Below, piece after piece: positions 9,381 to 21,828 of a DNA stretch of 64,000 bases (its first letter is position 1; each line of letters opens with the position of its first letter). The notes beneath the pieces are model-generated. The model was not told the origin of the DNA and did no database searches. It saw only the letters and a list, made by a program, of their open reading frames with translations. The DNA comes from Paramacrobiotus metropolitanus (taxonomy: Eukaryota; Tardigrada; Eutardigrada; Parachela; Macrobiotidae): contig NW_026570310.1 in the NCBI RefSeq assembly GCF_019649055.1, positions 434,001-498,000 of the forward strand, in the 5' to 3' direction. Position numbers and translations under genes: made by a program.

Positions 9381-12300
9381 CCGGGCTTCGTTTAGGGATG
9401 TCACATACACTGATGCTTGGCAAATCAGTCACATCATCAATTTGCTCGGGATTGCTTTGGCTTTGTTCTTCTGGATTTGATTGCTCCAGCAACCCAGTGA
9501 GAAGGATCTTCTGGTCGGTTGCGAGGAAAACGCAATTGCGGCTGGTACTATGATGTATGACGTATTTCAAGGCATAATTATTAAATCGCACCTGCAAACA
9601 AATGAACTAAATTATATCCGACCACGATATTATACGCTGAAAACAAAAATTGTTGTTAATTTTGAGTATTTGTTGTTAATTACGATATTCCACAACACCC
9701 AGCTTATTATATTTGTGTTCCATTATGCCTCATCCAAACCATCATTTTCAATCAGTTCCGAGATAAAAGTCTTTTCCAGAACGATAGTCGTCTCAATGAT
9801 TATCATTATCTAAAGATATGTAAAAGATATCAGCATAAGAAAACAGAAACCATCATTAGTGAGGTATATATACTGTACTGCTGCCCTGCACTTGTCCAGA
9901 CTTTTGTACGGTAAGAGCTTGGTGTACTCACCTGTGGCACGTTTCGTACAAAAGGAAAAATGTGAATCGTTTTTTCTCTTCTTTTAGTCACAGTAGACAT
10001 CTGTATACAGTCTGTAGACACCCTGTAGTCCTATCGGTATGTGAATTAGTTAATATGTACTACTGCAACATGTTCGCTCGCTTTTACAGCTTTGTGAGGA
10101 CGTCGAATTTACCGCAGTTGATTCGAAAGTTCCCTGGCCCGGGAAAGGCTTGAATCAAGTTTGTTGGGTCAGATACAAAACCGTACGTAAGGATGCGCTG
10201 GCTTATTATATCGCCGTGTCTGCGGAAGATTATGCTTCGACTGGGAAAATGCCGGAGTTCCGCCAGACTTTCTGTTCGCCAGCAAAACGTTGTTTTAAGC
10301 AAGTACAGCTTTTCGTATTTTCAGTACTGTTACCTTGTGTAATAGCTTATTTTATTTAGATGTGGTTTTAAATAAGTTCTTATTGTGTTACGATATTTTC
10401 TTCAGTCTTGTGAACCACCACTTGGGAATGGTTAAGAAATGGAATATGCGGATTTTGGTAAAACGACGTATTCCCCAAGGAAGCGATATGTATGCTTGTC
10501 GCTACGGTCGCCTCATCGCGGTAGAAAAGATAATGTTCGCCGACATATGCACTGGAACGTAGAAGACGTCGTCGCCCATGGATTTTGCGACCGACAACCG
10601 CGTCACCATCGGATAAACCCTTAAATCTTCCGAAGTCCGATCCTCCGACTTTGGATGATTTTTTGGAAGAAATGGAAGATGATGATGTGGTGACTTAGGA
10701 AGAAGCTGCAGAAGAAGAAGGGGAAATTGGCGAAGGAGAGAAAAACGGCGCTGAATCAGAAGGAGGATAATTTAACTGGTATGAATATCATGTATTGTAA
10801 ATAGTGATAGCAGTTCAAAATACCGTATTCAAATAGTTGTTTTATTGTGTAGGAGTAGCTAATGCAAATACTGTTTCATTTCAGACAAATATGACGCGCG
10901 GTCGATATGCCGGTCCAGTACGCGCGATGTACTGTACCTTGTTCTTAGCCAAATACGCTATGGTTTTTCTGTTGATTCTATTCTTTGATTCTATTCGTTA
11001 TTCTATTCTAACGAGTTTTTTCTATTCGTTATGGTTTTTTCTATTGATGATCTACTTGTGTTTCCAGAGGAAAGTGTAAATTGACATCGGTAACCAAACT
11101 ATCTGATATATTTCGGCTTTTTAGCTACCCAAAGCCGGCCACGACTTGTAAAAAATAGTATAATGCGAGAAAACAACATAAAAAGTGCAATCTTTACAGC
11201 GAAACTTAGACATACTAGCCAAAGTCTGACTGACGTTTTATAAGTCTCATTTGAAAGCGCAGTCTCTACGACAGAGGTCAACGTCCCGGGTTTGTGGGAA
11301 CAGCATTTTCCGTCGGAATCGCAGGATCTAATATTTCGTTTGCGTCCAATGCTTTATAGTGGTAGTCAAATTGATTCAGGCCGGGAGGCGGGCGGAATCA
11401 AACAACTAGAAATACTGCACGCATTTGTTGCGGAGCATTTTGCCAGCTATCTGGCCGCTATGACAGTAAACCTTATAGATTCTGCGACCATTTTGTTTAC
11501 CGTGTTGATTGTTTCGCGCTCTATTGCAAATATGTTCATGTGGGTGCTGGCCGACGTTCCATCGCGTTGTAAGGAGGATGCTGATACGTTCCATCGGAGG
11601 ATGCTTCACGGATCGTTCGGGCGCGGTTTGACGGCGTTCATTGCTCGCTTTGCTTTATAAAGATGCGATTAGGCTGTGATTACTGGACGACTGAGTAAGT
11701 TGGACAAGTAGTCTCTGGCGTGTTTGTTGTCAAAAATCCAACTTACGCCTTCTCCAAAAGGGAAAAGAATTATTGCGGCGTTCACACGTAACAAAACGAG
11801 TTTCAGTGCAATGTTCCATTTGTCCAAAACTCGCGGATCGTTCATTGGGCTCACAGAGGCAATACAGTATTCAGTCAGCATCAGTTCAGCCACCAGAAGC
11901 CCGTGGATCAGGGTATGGATGATGACTGGAGGCTGCCGTACAAGATGATTGGCTGGGAAACCTTTCTAAAACCCTCTTAGTAAACGTCCAAAATATTAGC
12001 ACGTACTCCGGGTGTTTCTGGAGTTTATTAAAAGCAGACACAGTTTAAAGTGACTGCATCCACAAGCCCACTAATGGGCCTGGCTATGAGATGTTTTGAA
12101 GTTCCAGTTCTGCAACAATACGAAAGCCGACGGAAGATTTATATAGTGTTAGGGCTTCGCACCCATTGATCATGAGACTCATGAATGAACTGTCCAGACT
12201 ACAATTATAGCGGTGACTTCTAACCAGTCAAATCGCCGCTTGGCGCAATCAAAAGTTGCCAGCTAGTAAAAGTTAAGGCTCCCCCTGAAATTATAAAAAT

Positions 12301-13917
12301 TAGAAATACGAGTCCGTTCAATGCACAATGTACGAGTATGACCCAGCACATTTAATAACAACGCGAAGGTTCTTAAGAATTTAACTGGCAGCCAGCTTAG
12401 GCACAATGTCGGTTACGATACAGGATCATACAGCTAGTACCTAAAAGCAACACTTCCGCACCAGGACGTTAAGGTATTATGTAATTTTGGAAGGCACAAT
12501 TATCACGTGACATACCCTTCCAGAATCACATAATCCAAACAATTTTATCCAGTTAAGCGTCAGTATCGGTGCTCGGTTCGCAGCAAGGGAAAGCTTGGGA
12601 AATCGGAACATTTTTTTTATGCCGACAGTCATCAGTATATTAAGTTTGTTCGCATTTAGCTGTTCGATTTTGTTCAAGTGGCGGATTTCTTGCTTTAACA
12701 CGTATCTCTGCAATATGGCAACCAATCCTAATGCGACACTTCAGTGGCAGTTTGGTCAATCAGGAGATGTTTGACGTGTTTTTTAACCTGTCGTCGACAA
12801 AGTGCCGGATGGATTGGACGTTCAAGCTTTTCAATGAGCGACACCGGCGAAGAGGGCTCGCATCCACGTTCCTATTAGGTTCAATCTTTTAGTTTAGGAC
12901 TGCTCTCCTAGTTGACTGAGCTAAGCGGGCAGGACATCGTCCAGATTTACCGGTGATTACCTCACGACAGGGACGGAATGCCGACACACCGCTCGCGCTT
13001 TAACATGGCGGCAATTAAATCTATGGCAGCCGGACGTGGATAGCCTGCTAGGTCGGTTAAAAATTATTTTTGTCATGAAATTGCAAGATACTATTTTTGT
13101 GGAATGTGCGGTATCGGACTTCATTTAAGCTTCAGTTTTATGCCCGTTATAAGCATCATATTTAGGATTTTTTATCAGCGTGTGAAGTGTTTGATAGCCT
13201 GGGCCCGAGGAAATGTTTTGCGGATCGCTCGTGTGATTATGTTCTTCGTTATTATGACAATTTACTCTATGTAGACAGACGAACAACACGTTTTACCGAA
13301 CTGTTTGTGGATTAGCAGATAAATGGCGAGCACATATCATTATTGAGCACATATCATTATTGTCGGGTCATCGACTGAATGTGCGAGTTGTGTTATTTTT
13401 TTCACTGCAAACTACGACGGGACGAGGCGCAGTCAATGTTTCTCATTACCGCTGTATTTTTTTTGTTGTGTTAAATCAGTTCTCATTACACACAGCCTCC
13501 GCAACACCGCTGTACGTTCACACCAGCTGACATAAAATATCAGTTAGAAAAAGGATACAGAACCGCCAACACTGTTACAAACAAAGTCGAAATCCCATCA
13601 ATTGCAATCGATGGCGAAGTCGAAGTCAATCGCAAGTCCCAAAGATTGAGAATACCTTTTTATATATTATATACCGTTAAAGCAATGCAATGAATAACGA
13701 AAACGGAAGCCTACCGAAAATTGTGGGCGATAATAAAGTAGTTTTCATGGCTTCCATCAGTCACAAATTTGCAAAAATCGGCAGAAATTTCTGTCGGTCC
13801 CACTGCTTCCGGTTCCTCCGGAAATATCGTGGTACTGCCTTCGTCGTTTTACACCGCAGCAAGATTGGGGATGAACCAGTTTGTTTCAGAACAATAGTAG
13901 GTTTCGAAATCAAAGTA
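9381..13917. other. long intergenic stretch, no identified gene
   Basis: No family is recognisable on either strand. Two pieces may deserve transcript evidence. 11292-11660 (+) is a 122-codon ORF with one hydrophobic segment. 10630-10769 (+) encodes an acidic Glu/Asp-rich tail (DDFLEEMEDDD) interrupted by one TAG. Otherwise there are AT-rich spacers only. Confidence 0.4.
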
Positions 13918-14395
13918 TTAAAGCTTCGGCTGGCGCTGCAGCAGCTTGTCGCGCTCGCTAAGAACAGCATGTGCAGCAGGAAGGTGCTGCAGTAGATTAC
14001 CCGCACGGGTGTGGGTAGTCCGATTTCCGAATGGCCAACAAAACACGATCAAATTTTGAGCAAATGAAAAACTATGCACAAGTTTCTGGCGATTAAGGAC
14101 TTCCAAACACGATGCGCCGTTAAATGTGCGATTGCAGTCAATGCACTCCCGTGGATCATCAAGGTTTGCGAAACAGTTCTGCCGTAAACACACTTGACAA
14201 GTGACTTATCTCAAGCTTGATTGAAAAAAAAGCAAAACGAAATATCGAATACCACGCCGGGAAGCTGGTGAAAGCGTCAAAATGCTTGTTATGATGTAAT
14301 AAAATTAACGGATCAAGCCCTGGCTCATAGCCAGAAGCATAGATGATGCTATGCAGCTGTTTAACGCCGACCACAATGATTGTGTACCTAGGCAA
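13918..14395 (-). pseudogene. Cys-rich N-terminal fragment resembling a Polinton-type family B polymerase
   Basis: Two minus-strand ORFs (14395-14159 and 14193-13918, different frames) read like the zinc-binding region that precedes the exonuclease domain in protein-primed family B polymerases. The first has HSIIYASGYEPGLDPLILL and HFDAFTSFPAWYS. The second has CLRQNC, CIDCNRTF and CLEVL, a series of Cys pairs with an F after the second pair. A frameshift or intron near 14190 separates them. No exonuclease or polymerase motifs follow. If the call is right, it is a relic of a second element, unrelated in position to the copy at 55.9 kb. The assignment rests on pattern similarity only. Confidence 0.4.
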
Positions 14396-14707
14396 TACGA
14401 CTGAAAATTCAGGTCAGATCGCTAATGGCACAACGGCGTTCAAGTAGCCCAACCTTTTGAATTAATTTGTGCGCGTATTTTGTTTAAGCATCGTTGCTGT
14501 TGGTTGTATGCTGCGGTGTACGTAAGCGGTTTTAAAATGTAATTTGGTCGTCGGCTAAGGCTTTTGCCACGCAGAGCGCAGGTGGCATGCAGAGCTTGTG
14601 ATAATTCCGAATATGTACGACGCAACGTTATTTTTCAATCTGTTTTCTGTTAATAAGCACATTCCCCCATTAGCCACATCGGACCGTTGCAACAATATTT
14701 TGAAGAA

Positions 14708-14746
14708 TATATTCGCTTTGTGCAAAAACTGCACAAAGCGAATATA
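14708..14746. other. perfect 17-bp stem hairpin
   Basis: TATATTCGCTTTGTGCA (14708-14724) and its exact reverse complement (14730-14746) flank an AAAAC loop. This is one of the strongest short hairpins in the window. There is no poly-T directly after it, so a terminator role is not supported. Confidence 0.9.
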
Positions 14747-14922
14747 CTTTCCAGCCGACGTCTTCGATGGAGAGTCTGGAGACGAGTTGAAAACCTGTAA
14801 TATGGCAAGGTCCTGGCAGATGAAGGAAACGAACGGGAAAAAAAGGATCGTGAACGTGGAATTGTCTAGAAGAATTTGAAAGCCAGACGAAATACAACGT
14901 ATCCTACTGGGCATCCGCGCCA

Positions 14923-15120
14923 ATGAACGTAATAATATCCATGTCATCCAAGAAATCTATTATCTGCAACGTCAGTCAGCGCCTGTTTGAAGAAGTAATC
15001 TTAGGCGTGAGCCAGGGAGCAGTCAGTAAGATTCTCCAACGTCCAAATCCCTGGAACCTGCTTATGCCTCCTCTAAAGAACATTACATACGCATCCGATA
15101 ATTTCGGGGAGACGGGCAAG
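14923..15120 (+). pseudogene. CUT-domain transcription factor fragment
   Basis: The ORF contains NVSQRLFEEVILGVSQGAVS followed by KILQRPNPWNLL. This is the core of a CUT DNA-binding repeat: Ser-Gln start of helix 2, the LGxSQGxVS recognition helix and the RPxPW motif. These factors (CUX, ONECUT, SATB) bind DNA in the nucleus. The N-terminal helix is not recognisable in any frame, and sequence after NLLMPPLKN no longer matches, so this is either one exon or a decayed copy. A tRNA-like repeat unit begins 60 bp downstream. Motif recognition is good; gene status is unknown. Confidence 0.6.
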
Positions 15121-15280
15121 GCATCCCAATACTGGAAGCTAAATCCGCAAGGTTCCGGAACCAGCACCCAAAATGCCCCCTGTAAGAGGAGAATCCTCTT
15201 TACACACAGCAGCCGCCCATCCGCCGCCTACCTGGTTGGCTCAAGCTCAAGCACAAATATCTTGATCTTCGCCAACAGCG

Positions 15281-15350
15281 GCGATGGCACAGTGGCTGTG
15301 CTACGTGGATCTCACTCGGTAGCCAGCGGTTCGATTCCGCTCCATCGCCA
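15281..15350 (+). other. tRNA-like Pol III unit, copy 1
   Basis: GCGATGG and CCATCGC form a perfect 7-bp acceptor-type stem. TGGCACAGTGG matches the A box and GGTTCGATTCC the B box. AGCGG-TTCGATT-CCGCT is a perfect T arm. TTTTT follows at 15351. The anticodon arm has a loop far larger than seven bases, so it cannot serve as a normal tRNA. It is best read as a SINE head or tRNA-derived RNA. Confidence 0.6.
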
Positions 15351-15697
15351 TTTTTCGGAATTTCCTCAACAGACAGGATCTTCATCTGACCGCCCTCCCT
15401 CGCTGAGATCATCACGGACAGCCGACTTATGGCTGCCTCTGTTATATGGTAGCAGATCAAGCAGCGTTGGCTCGGACGGCACCAGACTGCCTACTGCAGA
15501 AGCGCAGTATGGCCCCGCCTCCCCACCGCATGGAGTGCGGATCCTCCGAATCCTGGGATGTTTCGCTCCGAGGACGTAGCGAAGCCTGCAACAGGGGTGT
15601 AAGAGGAGAATCCTCTTTACACATAGCAGCCGCCCATCCGCCGCCTACCTGGTTGGCTCAAGCTCAAGCACAAATATCTTGATCTTCGCCAACAGCG

Positions 15698-15767
15698 GCG
15701 ATGGCACAGTGGCTGTGCTACGTGGATCTCACTCGGTAGCCAGCGGTTCGATTCCGCTCCATCGCCA
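15698..15767 (+). other. tRNA-like Pol III unit, copy 2
   Basis: This is the duplicate of the unit at 15281, offset by 417 bp, with the same A box, B box, T arm and TTTTT terminator. Confidence 0.6.
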
Positions 15768-16280
15768 TTTTTCGGAATTTCCTCAACAGACAGGATCTTC
15801 ATCTGACCGCCCACCCTCGCTGAGATCATCACGGACAGCCGACTTATGGCTGCCTCTGTTATACCCCCGACTAAGACAAAGAATTTGTGATTCTCCAGAA
15901 TAAACTTACGAAATGGAAATTTTAACGGCGATGCGGCACCCCTTCGACAACTTAAACATGTAGCAGAAAGTCGCGTAGTTCCATAGCAATCTTTAATTCG
16001 ACACGTAATGTAAACATAATAAATAATGACCGACAACACCGCCGTTTTTAATTGTCTCAAATACTGGACTTTATGTGATACTCGTTAGGCTAATATCATT
16101 ACTGACGAGCCCCCTGAAGATCGCATCGAATCAGATAAGTTACCCAGGGAAACAGTGGTAGCACATGCAAAACATTTTGTGAACCAAAATAGCAAATTCG
16201 AAGAACGTTTGCGTATAACGTAGAATTCCGATAATGCTGTAAATTTGCCGAAACTTAATCCAGGTCAGATAAATTTATTT

Positions 16281-17212
16281 TCAACAGAAGGCTACGGCAT
16301 TCGAGCATTTCCGGCACTTCTTCTGTATGGCACTTGTGAACCTAGAGACAAAGAAGTGTTGACCTGGCTGAGTATTCAAACGTTTGCTTCCAAGTACCTG
16401 GAGCATATATAACTGAAAAGTATCGAAAGCGCGGCCGGTCTCATAAACGTGTCGAAAAAGGTAATTAAAGCGCTGAACGTTCTTGTCTTCAAGGTACTGA
16501 AAGTGGGCCGCGAATAGAAAGGTGGAATCAGTTAATGGGATGGGTGTGATACGTGAGAATGAGCGACGCGTAGAAAGCATTACGAACATATCGACTTCAT
16601 TCGCTACGGAGTAAAGTTCAAGATCGCAGACTGCGACCGGACGCATACTAAGGATAAAATCTACCTGGCGCTTGGGGCCGGAGATTCGATTAACAGTGGT
16701 GCCGTTCGAGACTATCACCGATTTGAATGCGGTTCCGTTATAAAATGACTCATACTGACAGGCGACGTCAGTTTTGGCTTTGGCCTCCCACACAAAGGTT
16801 CTAGCAAGGTAAATCGAAAATTCGTCGGAAAAATTATCATTTAGAGCGCCTAGTGGGGAAAACGCTTTTTGGTCGATAATCTCGAGGTGGACAGGTTCGA
16901 AAAGACAGTTAACTACCGATTTGTCGACTGTTTGCAAATATCCCCATTCCGGCTGTGGGTTGCCATGGAAGCGCAACGCGCTTCCTGATCTTTGGTGTAC
17001 TGGACAGTGTCGGTTGACCCTAACCAGAAAGTCTTCACTCTGACACCGATAACATGGACTTTACAGACGTATCCGGAGACTTTCCACGAGATAGGTTTAT
17101 GTTTGTACAGTTCGTACATAATGGTTGTTACGTTCGGTGCCGACAGAAATAAATGCGACAAGATAATGATAACTATGTTGCCGATCTTTTTAAAATAGCG
17201 ATACCGATGCAC
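16281..17212 (-). pseudogene. putative secreted Cys-containing protein, one frameshift
   Basis: The N-terminal ORF (17212 down to about 17060) begins with a hydrophobic signal-like segment (IGNIVIIILSHLFLS). Near 17060 the coding signal moves by one base into the frame that runs to 16281 and is open upstream of the first ATG/TTG there. The downstream part has regularly placed Cys and three N-glycosylation sites (NFS, NGT, NGT). Together about 300 residues would be secreted, with no second membrane segment. I recognise no family. The break could be a one-base indel or a missed short intron; the hydrophobic start and glycosylation sites are seen directly, extracellular location is inferred. Confidence 0.5.
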
Positions 17213-19742
17213 CCAAGCAACGTGGTCGGCTTCCGCACGCTGCTCTATTGCTTGAGAAAAAGGCCATTAAGAGTAAGACCGGATTATATCGATGGTCATC
17301 ATAGCTTTGGCAAAATCTCTTGTGGTCCTCAGTACAAGGTATTGAGCGCCCATAATAACGAAAAAAAACAGTATGTACTGATTGATTCTCTATCTGGATA
17401 CCAGGTAACCCCGACGGAGGTCAGCCGGACCCATTCAGCCAGAACCTCCCTGACATAATGGAAAAGAAGAACATCAAATGACAAAAATGGCGAATGTGGC
17501 CTGTTCGGCCATTAAGAAGAGGAAGATAAAATCAAATTTGCGACTATGTAGTTATACGATAATTTAGTATGAATGTCCGTGGTACAGTCCCTAGCTGTAG
17601 AACAAACCTTCGGCGAGAAAAAACTGATAATAATCAATATAGAAACATGATCGTATTTCTTCTAGTGTCATCACATTCACATACCTAATAGCATTTTGGG
17701 TGGCCAGGTACCCTAACAGCTACTAGCGGAGGGAAAGCGTCCATAGCGGGACGCGCTTCTGTTATTCGAAACAAAAAGCACCGCAAGCTAACCGAGCAAG
17801 CGTCTCGTTGCGTATGCGTCTGTGGAAGTGATATTCTACTGCGGCGCTTTTGCCGTGAACATTTTGGTTCGAAAACCATGGAGTTTTGTCCAGTTTGACG
17901 TTTAGCAACGATAATTCTGTTACGGGTCCTCAGTCACGTTCAAGGGAATTTCCAGCGGAATTCCAGTCTGAGGTGCATCGTAAGTCGGTCCGTATCTGCA
18001 GCGCACATTCTCGTACCGCAGTAGTGAGGGGTAGACAAGTCGTCAGGATTTGACCGCATTTGGACAAGCCAATGCTCGAGCCGGACCGCGGCTAGGTCGG
18101 CTTTCCAGAGTGTACTAAACTCGTTCTTCGATGGAATTGAAAATTCGCTACGTATGTACAGAGTACAAGCAGTGTTCCAGCTAAGGTGGCAGAGAACCTG
18201 ATTGGCTGACTCCACCCCACTCTCCGAGCCTGATTCCGAAACTGCAGGCTGGTTTGACTGCTACTGAGACTAAGTCGAGACAGTGGCGGAAGCTTTAATT
18301 AAAAACCGTCGGAATGGATATTTTTCCGAAAGAATTAAGAAATCATAAGAAGTGGGAATGAAATCTAAAAATTATCAAGAACCAACGGAAACTGCGTTAT
18401 TTAACTGTCAAATACAGTTTGAAGCTGTCGCTGTTTCAGCCACCGCATATGTGCACAAACGTTAGGGCAGCCTTGTCTGACTCCCTTGGGGCGGTCGAAT
18501 TTATTTCCGGTTTGGTCTTCTGCATTTCGGTGTATTGCCAACTTTAAAGTCAAAATTTGAGACTTTATTTCTATCCGCGGACTCTCTAGCTTTTACAGTT
18601 TAAATCCGGATCCGAAAGGATATGGGTACTTTTAGGCAAGTTTAATTGATCGAAGAGACTGGGCGTGAGAGAAAACGCTGTGGTCGTGCACAGAAAGAAG
18701 AAAACGTGTTTGTGTATCTGGCGGAGAGCTTTCTCATTTGAATGGGCTTGTCCGTTTGTGGCGACAGTATGTTGGTGATGGCGAATATTTGAAAAACAAG
18801 ACAAAATTCAAGAAATTATCGTACACTTGGCTAAGGGAAACTTAAACCAGGGCAACAATTCAGTTAAAAAAAATGAATCCTTCAGTGATTTGTTCAAGGC
18901 CAGACGGTTTATTGGGTCAACGCAAAGAAACAATTTTAATATATTAAATAGCGAAGAGACCAACGAATTATCGCAATCTTCCTGGGAAATGGCTCATATG
19001 AACAAAAATTGTTTTTAAAAATGTTGAGTGATGAAAGTTTAAGAAGATATACCTCCAGTAATTTGCAGTAGTCCCTTTGAATCCTTCTTTGGCAATCGCA
19101 GCCACAAAAGGCCAGGAGGCCTGAAAAAGCTTTGGGAATTTCGTTTACCTTACTTTCGGGAATCTTGTGACCATGGCTCGCGTGAATCTTCCAAGCGTTC
19201 AGCTCAAGGTGTAAAATATTAGGTTTTGTTAACGTCATGTAACAGTTTCCAGTCAGTTTACTTTTCTGCCAAAGCAAGATGCACCTTTTTTTGGCAGACG
19301 GATTTAGCACCACACCGATGTATAGCTCAACCATATTACAGCCGATACTGATGGTTTCGGCCTTTTAGTTCCATGGCCGTTCTAAGAAAACATGTATTTA
19401 AAAATCCATTTTAAACTAACAACAGATGCAACGTGAATAACCAAAATTCGATTTTTGTGCAAACCGTAGCAATACAATAATTAGACCATAACACAAATCT
19501 AAAGTCTTTCTCAGAATAACCTCTGGGGCCCCCGTAATTTTTTGTTTGGATTTTTACTGGCTTTTTGTCTCCATGATTGTGGATCGCCATTTCAAAGTCA
19601 ATAATCCATATCCTTATATCTGTCCGTTGTGTGATAAGGCACCCTTCTGGTTGCTAAGGTCATGCTTATTACCAATTTATGGCTTAATGGCAGACAACTT
19701 AATTTGATTGGTTTGTTTCGATTGGTTTATAGAAATTTAAAT
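17213..19742. other. intergenic stretch with no recognised gene
   Basis: Several 60-130 codon ORFs occur on both strands without family motifs. 18827-19018 (+) is Asn/Ser-rich. I see no repeats or RNA genes. Confidence 0.45.
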
Positions 19743-20330
19743 CTAATAAACTTTACAGGTTAGATGACGGCTTTCCTCCAGGTTATTTAAAGAAAAATTA
19801 TTTATCAAGATGACACTAATCCCAAAATCAGAACGCAGATTCTTTGGCACTGTACAGTCGGTGTGTTCCACGGCTGCAAGAGAATATTCAAGAAATAAGA
19901 TATTTTCCGCTTCCGGTTTCAGATCTGTGTGGGTACACCCCAGAGTCCAGACCATGAAGAAAATCCACGCCAACGATAATTTGATGGCTTATGGTGACGA
20001 CATGTTTCAGAAGGAATCTGGCGAATCCGTTAGGCTGAAGCGTTTGGTACAAGCACGGTCCATGTTTTGGAAAAACGAGGCAATGGAATTCGTTCCAGTA
20101 AAAGTTGTCGATCAATGTTTCACTGAATCGCTTATTCGTGTTTTGGCTCTCACGAACCTTTTAGGTACACTAACTTTTCGAACGGCGGACTATACCCAAC
20201 CGGCTTCGTTTTTTTTCGCTTTAAAAGCTAGGTAATCGCTCAGTGCATTACAAATGTCAATGATTTCCGCAACCTTTTTGCACGTTCCCTTGCCCAGTTT
20301 TTTTTATTTGATAATGTCTCCTGATGGTGC
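19743..20330 (-). pseudogene. decayed CLK/LAMMER-type protein kinase
   Basis: Pieces of a kinase domain occur in order but in different frames. Near 20300 there is a glycine-rich loop (LGKGTCKKVAEIID) entered from an A8 run, followed by LAFKA as the VAIK-like strand. At 20115-19960 come NFYWNEFHCLVF and HQIIVGVDFLH, matching helix E. At 19950 the catalytic loop THTDLKPE is followed by NILF after a two-residue insertion; HTDLKPEN is characteristic of CLK/LAMMER splicing-factor kinases. Multiple frameshifts and stops, and no C-lobe after 19743, make it non-functional. It may be a decayed or retroposed copy of a host gene. Confidence 0.5.
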
Positions 20331-20545
20331 TGTCCGGCTTGATAGCAAACGGAGTCCCACCCTTTTTTCTGATGAATTTGGCAAAACTCATTTTTTTTAT
20401 TATCTTTGTTCTCACCGCTTCTGAACGCGGCTGGACTGTGCCCGAAGAAGTTGTTTCCATTTCATTCCGAGAAACTGCTATTCAATAAAGCTTTTCTTAC
20501 ATCTTAGCGCGATGCAATAATAGTGAGAAGGAAAACCAAAGATTG

Positions 20546-21828
20546 TTAACACGGAAAACTATGAAACGGAAAACTATTTCCCATCCAAAGATTACTTTCA
20601 TCATTCGTTTCTGTAACATCTGAATCAATCAAATACGTGAAAACGTATTGACTTACTTGATCAGTCATTGCTACTAGTAAAGGTCTTAATACGACTCCAA
20701 CGATCATGATACCGTCACCTGATTTAACGGCTTGTGGGTAAAAATGTACATCTTCAATTTTTAAATCCGGTTCCCTTTTCAAAGATTTATTCACGAAAAT
20801 CGCTTTTTCTCCAATATTATCACCCAAGTACGCATGTAATAACCGTTGCGTTAATGTACGATTATTCATTACCGTGCATACCGCCATTGACTTATCCAGT
20901 TTGAGAATTATCCCTTCTCTCTCGTTTTCATCACTATTTCGTTATCGCATTAGTAATGCATTTTCGAGTTCCGCCAATTTCGACTGTTGTCCCCAAATCT
21001 TATCAAGCAAGATTTCAGTTGCTTGCTCTGATCGTATTTCTGTTCTCAAGTTTCGAAGCATTCGATCCCATAACTCGATATTCTGAGACACATGATACGG
21101 ACCTACAACTGACATTTGATACGGAAACGAGTCAATGTCCCGAATTATAGACCTTGCGTGCAACACTAGTAAAGCACAGTCAAGTTCGTTAGCCAGTTTG
21201 CTAGTCATTAAGGCATATCGACACATGTCTGAGTCGTCGAATTCCTTGAAGATTTCTTTAAATATATGAATTTGTGGTACGAAACACCGGCGTTTAACTT
21301 CTGTTTCGTTACCTATCATTCGCAATGAATGTTGTCCACGCACAACATTCAGAATCCGCGTATCTTTGGAGTTATCGATACTTCTAACTGGGTATTTGAG
21401 GAACTTGGCTGTTGCCTTAAGCAACAAAAAGATCTCGTCGTTTTCATATTCTGTTTAAATGCCAACTGGTATGGTTACAAATCCTCGTGGCGTCGTGACC
21501 ATTACTCGTCGCACTCTGGTTGCCCCGTTGGCATACATAGCTAATACTGTATAGAAGGTGACTCGTAGGTTTTCCGTTATTATATTGTAGTTAACCGAAT
21601 TTAATTCAAGCCAGATCGGGATCCATTTCCGTTCCAATATCATTTTATCAAGATGTTTTCTTTCAAAGAATTTCTTAGTTCGCAAACATTGAGATTCTCT
21701 TATAAATTCTCGAATAGTATGGCTCGCTCTTAACCACTCAATATCTTCAAAACCTCTGTCGAAGGCTAGTTCCCGATCGATTTGAAAATAAAATTCGCAT
21801 GGATTTTCTAAACAGTCCTCACTATTCA
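20546..21828 (-). pseudogene. unrecognised ORF series downstream of the gag element
   Basis: Three consecutive open pieces follow the zinc-knuckle ORF: 21828-21455, 21427-20942 and 20887-20546, each 110-160 codons, with short gaps holding stops. The first ATG overlaps the stop of the preceding ORF as ATGA. The pieces are helix-rich with charged residues and resemble neither protease, RT, RNase H nor integrase. One mildly hydrophobic run (GIMIVGVVLRPLLVAM) lies in the last. They probably formed one protein of about 430 residues. The function is unknown. Confidence 0.45.

Larger units (their letters stand above)
15181..15863. repeat. 417-bp tandem duplication carrying a tRNA-like unit
   Basis: 15181-15450 and 15598-15863 are near identical, offset by 417 bp; the second copy ends at about 15863. 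Each copy opens with an inverted repeat, TGTAAGAGGA-GAA-TCCTCTTTACA, and holds a tRNA-like sequence ending in TTTTT. Low divergence points to recent duplication. Minus-strand ORFs across it are duplicated too and show no family resemblance. Confidence 0.9.

Noticed and set aside
15281-15350. Functional tRNA gene
   Set aside because: A and B boxes and stems are good, but the anticodon arm has an oversized loop with no usable anticodon, and the unit is duplicated inside a repeat.
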